Source of the DNA: Hoeflea phototrophica DFL-43
GTDB lineage: Bacteria > Pseudomonadota > Alphaproteobacteria > Rhizobiales > Rhizobiaceae
Length of the DNA stretch: 64,000 nt
Direction: 5' to 3'
Assembly (NCBI RefSeq): GCF_000154705.2
Contig: NZ_CM002917.1
Span: 248,001 to 312,000 of the forward strand
The notes beneath the pieces are model-generated. The model did not search any database, had not been told where the DNA came from, and saw nothing but the letters and a program-made list of their open reading frames with translations. Shown in pieces: positions 61,929-64,000 of the stretch (the first letter of the stretch is position 1; the number at the start of each line of letters is the position of its first letter). A program made the position numbers and the translations under genes.

Positions 61929-62123
61929 GTAAACTGCGTCTCCCCGTTCGCCGTCTTCCGCGCGGCCTTGGTTCTCGATCCTTATGCCAGGCGAAAACCG
62001 CTCTCACGCTAGCATACCAACGCTGTGGGGCGAAACCGCACCTGCGAGGCACTCCCGAATACCGGAAGCGGCTTAGGAACGAAAGAGGTGACGGTACGGA
62101 AAGTCACAGGCTAGGCATCTCTA

Positions 62124-62152
62124 TTGAAAGCAATCTCTACAAAAGATATATG
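62124..62152 (+). promoter_or_regulatory. Promoter of irr
   Basis: TTGAAA (62124-62129), 17 bases, then TATATG (62147-62152): both elements close to the consensus. The predicted transcript starts near 62159, which places the ATG at 62150 inside the -10 and rules it out as the start codon. Confidence 0.7.
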
Positions 62153-62188
62153 AAGGGGACGAATTCGAACGTCTGGACAGTTTTGACC

Positions 62189-62620
62189 ATGCATTCCGCG
62201 ACGAGATCAAAAACCGCCGACCGCGATTCGGCCTTGCGCTTGCGCGACGCCGGCCTAAGACCGACGCGTCAGCGCGTGGCACTTGCTGATCTGTTGTTCG
62301 CAAAGGGCGACAGGCACCTGACAGCCGAGGAATTGCACGAAGAGGCCGTCAGCGTCGGCGTGCCCTGTTCGCTGGCCACTGTCTACAACACGCTGCACCA
62401 GTTCACCGAGGCTGGAATGCTCCGTGTGTTGTCGCTCGAAACCGCGAAAACCTATTTCGACACCAATGTCTCCGATCATCACCATTTCGTGGTCGAGGGA
62501 TCCAACAACGTGCTCGACATTCCGGTTGGCAACATTTCGGTCAGTGATCTGCCCGAGGCACCCGAAGGCATGGAAATCACCCATGTCGACGTGGTGATCC
62601 GCGTTCGCCCCAAACGCTGA
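62189..62620 (+). CDS. irr: Iron response regulator Irr (Fur family)
   Basis: Heme-responsive repressor and activator of iron genes in Rhizobiales. The 143-residue protein has the winged helix AGLRPTRQRVALADLLFAKGDRHLT and LATVYNTLHQFTEAGMLRVL, and the diagnostic histidine run SDHHHFVVE (97-99), which binds heme. The N-terminal Cys-Pro heme regulatory motif of Bradyrhizobium Irr is absent, as in other Rhizobiaceae-type Irr proteins. I start at the ATG at 62189 because the upstream ATG at 62150 lies in the promoter. It is divergent from fabA. Confidence 0.94.
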   Translation: MHSATRSKTADRDSALRLRDAGLRPTRQRVALADLLFAKGDRHLTAEELHEEAVSVGVPCSLATVYNTLHQFTEAGMLRVLSLETAKTYFDTNVSDHHHFVVEGSNNVLDIPVGNISVSDLPEAPEGMEITHVDVVIRVRPKR

Positions 62621-62725
62621 ACAAGCCCCCAAGGCATTCCTGAAGCTTCAACCCGGCCTCTGAGCCGGCCCGGTTGGCCGATCTTTGCGTGGGGCATTGC
62701 CTCCAAAGGTTGATAAAGATTTCCC

Positions 62726-62748
62726 GCAGCCGGAGTTTTGCCGGCTGC
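62726..62748 (+). terminator. Hairpin between irr and ilvD
   Basis: GCAGCCGG (62726-62733) pairs perfectly with CCGGCTGC (62741-62748). The tail is CTTGATC, not a T run, so it may be a weak terminator of irr or part of the ilvD leader. Confidence 0.45.
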
Positions 62749-62871
62749 CTTGATCATATTGGGCCGATCGCTCTGGAATTGTCGTGGTTTTCCCATTACT
62801 AGCTTGCTCATGCTGTTTGGCGCGCTTGCGTGCCCGGACAGACATGTTTCGGGAGCTTAAGAGGAAAACAC

Positions 62872-64000
62872 ATGCCGCCCTATCGTTCGAGAACCTCCAC
62901 CCATGGCCGCAACATGGCAGGCGCGCGCAGCCTGTGGCGGGCCACCGGAATGAAGGACGGAGATTTTGGCAAGCCGATCATCGCGGTGGTCAATTCCTTC
63001 ACCCAGTTCGTGCCTGGCCATGTGCACCTGAAGGATCTCGGCCAGCTTGTCGCCCGCGAGATCGAGAAGGCGGGCGGTATCGCCAAGGAGTTCAACACCA
63101 TTGCGGTCGATGATGGCATCGCCATGGGCCACGACGGCATGCTCTACTCGCTGCCCTCGCGCGAGATTATCGCTGACAGTGTCGAGTACATGGTCAACGG
63201 CCATTGTGCCGACGCCATGGTCTGCATCTCCAATTGCGACAAGATCACTCCAGGCATGCTCAACGCCGCCATGCGGCTCAACATACCGGCGGTGTTCGTC
63301 TCCGGTGGCCCGATGGAAGCAGGCAAGGTCGTGCTGGAAAACGGCGTCGCCAAATCCGTCGATCTCGTTGATGCGATGGTTCTTGCTGCCGACGACAGTG
63401 TTTCCGATGCCGATGTCATGACGATGGAGCAGAACGCTTGCCCCACCTGCGGCTCGTGCTCCGGCATGTTCACCGCCAACTCCATGAACTGCCTGACCGA
63501 AGCCCTCGGTCTGGCGCTGCCGGGCAATGGCTCGACGCTCGCCACCCACAAGGACCGTGAACGTCTTTTCGTCGAGGCCGGGCATCTGATTGTCGATCTG
63601 GCCAGGCGCTACTATGAGCAGGATGACGCAACCGCCCTTCCGCGCTCCATCGCCAGCTTTGCCGCCTTCGAGAACGCCATGACGCTGGATATCTCCATGG
63701 GCGGCTCGACCAATACGGTGCTGCATCTGCTTGCGGCCTCCCATGAGGGGGAAGTCGGTTTCACCATGGATGATATCGACCGGCTGTCCCGCAAGGTTCC
63801 GGTGCTGTGCAAGGTGGCGCCCGCAGTCGAGAACATCCACATGGAAGACGTGCACCGCGCCGGCGGCATCTTCGGAATTCTTGGCGAGTTGGACCGCGCC
63901 GGGCTGATCGACAGCTCGCTGCCCACCATTCATTCCGCCACGATGAAGCAAGCGCTGGCGGGTTGGGACATCGTCCAGACTGACTCCGAGGCCGTGCACA
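62872..64000 (+). CDS. ilvD: Dihydroxy-acid dehydratase (partial, 3' end outside the window)
   Basis: Fe-S dehydratase of branched-chain amino-acid synthesis. The first 376 residues are present out of about 610. Cluster and substrate residues are visible: Cys122 with the carbamylated-Lys position in [10 protein letters not shown], and Cys190/193/196 in [18 protein letters not shown]. The start [29 protein letters not shown], in parts, is typical of the E. coli-type enzyme, and GAGG precedes the ATG at 62872. The 250 bases upstream hold the hairpin at 62726, but I see no leader peptide rich in Ile/Leu/Val. Confidence 0.97.
   Translation, partial: MPPYRSRTSTHGRNMAGARSLWRATGMKDGDFGKPIIAVVNSFTQFVPGHVHLKDLGQLVAREIEKAGGIAKEFNTIAVDDGIAMGHDGMLYSLPSREIIADSVEYMVNGHCADAMVCISNCDKITPGMLNAAMRLNIPAVFVSGGPMEAGKVVLENGVAKSVDLVDAMVLAADDSVSDADVMTMEQNACPTCGSCSGMFTANSMNCLTEALGLALPGNGSTLATHKDRERLFVEAGHLIVDLARRYYEQDDATALPRSIASFAAFENAMTLDISMGGSTNTVLHLLAASHEGEVGFTMDDIDRLSRKVPVLCKVAPAVENIHMEDVHRAGGIFGILGELDRAGLIDSSLPTIHSATMKQALAGWDIVQTDSEAVH

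Overview
The window reads as a chromosomal segment of an alphaproteobacterium of the order Rhizobiales. The evidence is GC-rich coding sequence with strong third-position GC, a Fur-type regulator of the Mur kind, a divergent Irr regulator next to fabA-fabB-fabI, the gene order tsaB-rimI-mur-plsC-miaB-phoH-ybeY-corC-lnt-xre-metK-trmB, and the order rimP-nusA-ylxR-infB-rbfA-truB. A Hoeflea-like member is plausible, but that is a guess from protein style and no search was run. Almost all of the sequence is core genome. I see no rRNA, tRNA, insertion sequence, prophage or CRISPR array.

Layout. 0-6.3 kb: a partial alpha/beta hydrolase, infC with an ATT start codon, rpmI-rplT, a WaaP/BUD32-like kinase, and pheS-pheT. 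6.3-8.7 kb: zinT with a candidate Zur operator, then nicotinamide phosphoribosyltransferase. 8.7-14.6 kb: an accessory envelope-glycan stretch with GtrA, a Gfo/Idh/MocA oxidoreductase, a methyltransferase, an SMR/EmrE-like small membrane protein, a DPM1-like GT2 and a large polytopic protein. 14.7-20.9 kb: mepA, mgsA, glk, an ABC exporter, dapB and gpmA. 20.9-24.8 kb: AraC-MGMT, DUF2244, nth, a methyltransferase bracketed by a diverged second copy of the nth 3' end, and a ParDE toxin-antitoxin pair with its operator. 24.8-28.3 kb: an EI24/CysZ-like protein, then a two-gene unit of a GNAT plus C39-peptidase fusion and an RLAN plus ATP-grasp ligase. 28.5-35.3 kb: glnD, murJ, trpS, a universal stress protein and a NifU-like scaffold. 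35.5-46.9 kb: the tsaB to trmB housekeeping run. 46.9-54.3 kb: the nusA-infB translation and transcription operon, with a leader attenuator. 54.4-56.0 kb: two secreted proteins inserted between truB and rpsO. 56.3-64 kb: rpsO, pnp, the fab operon on the minus strand, irr, and a partial ilvD.

How the genes work together. Most of the content supports translation (IF2, IF3, L20, L35, S15, PheRS, TrpRS, RbfA, RimP, TruB, MiaB, TsaB, TrmB), the envelope (MurJ, Lnt, PlsC, MepA, FabA/B/I) and nitrogen and metal signalling (GlnD, Mur, Irr, ZinT). Regulatory DNA is readable in several places: the infC rare start, well-spaced promoters for rpmI, trpS, nifU, rimP and irr, a premature terminator ahead of rimP, and clean hairpins closing several operons. 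The best candidates for lightly described biology are the GNAT/C39 plus RLAN ATP-grasp pair, the duplicated nth tail around a methyltransferase next to ParDE, and the glycan-modification stretch.
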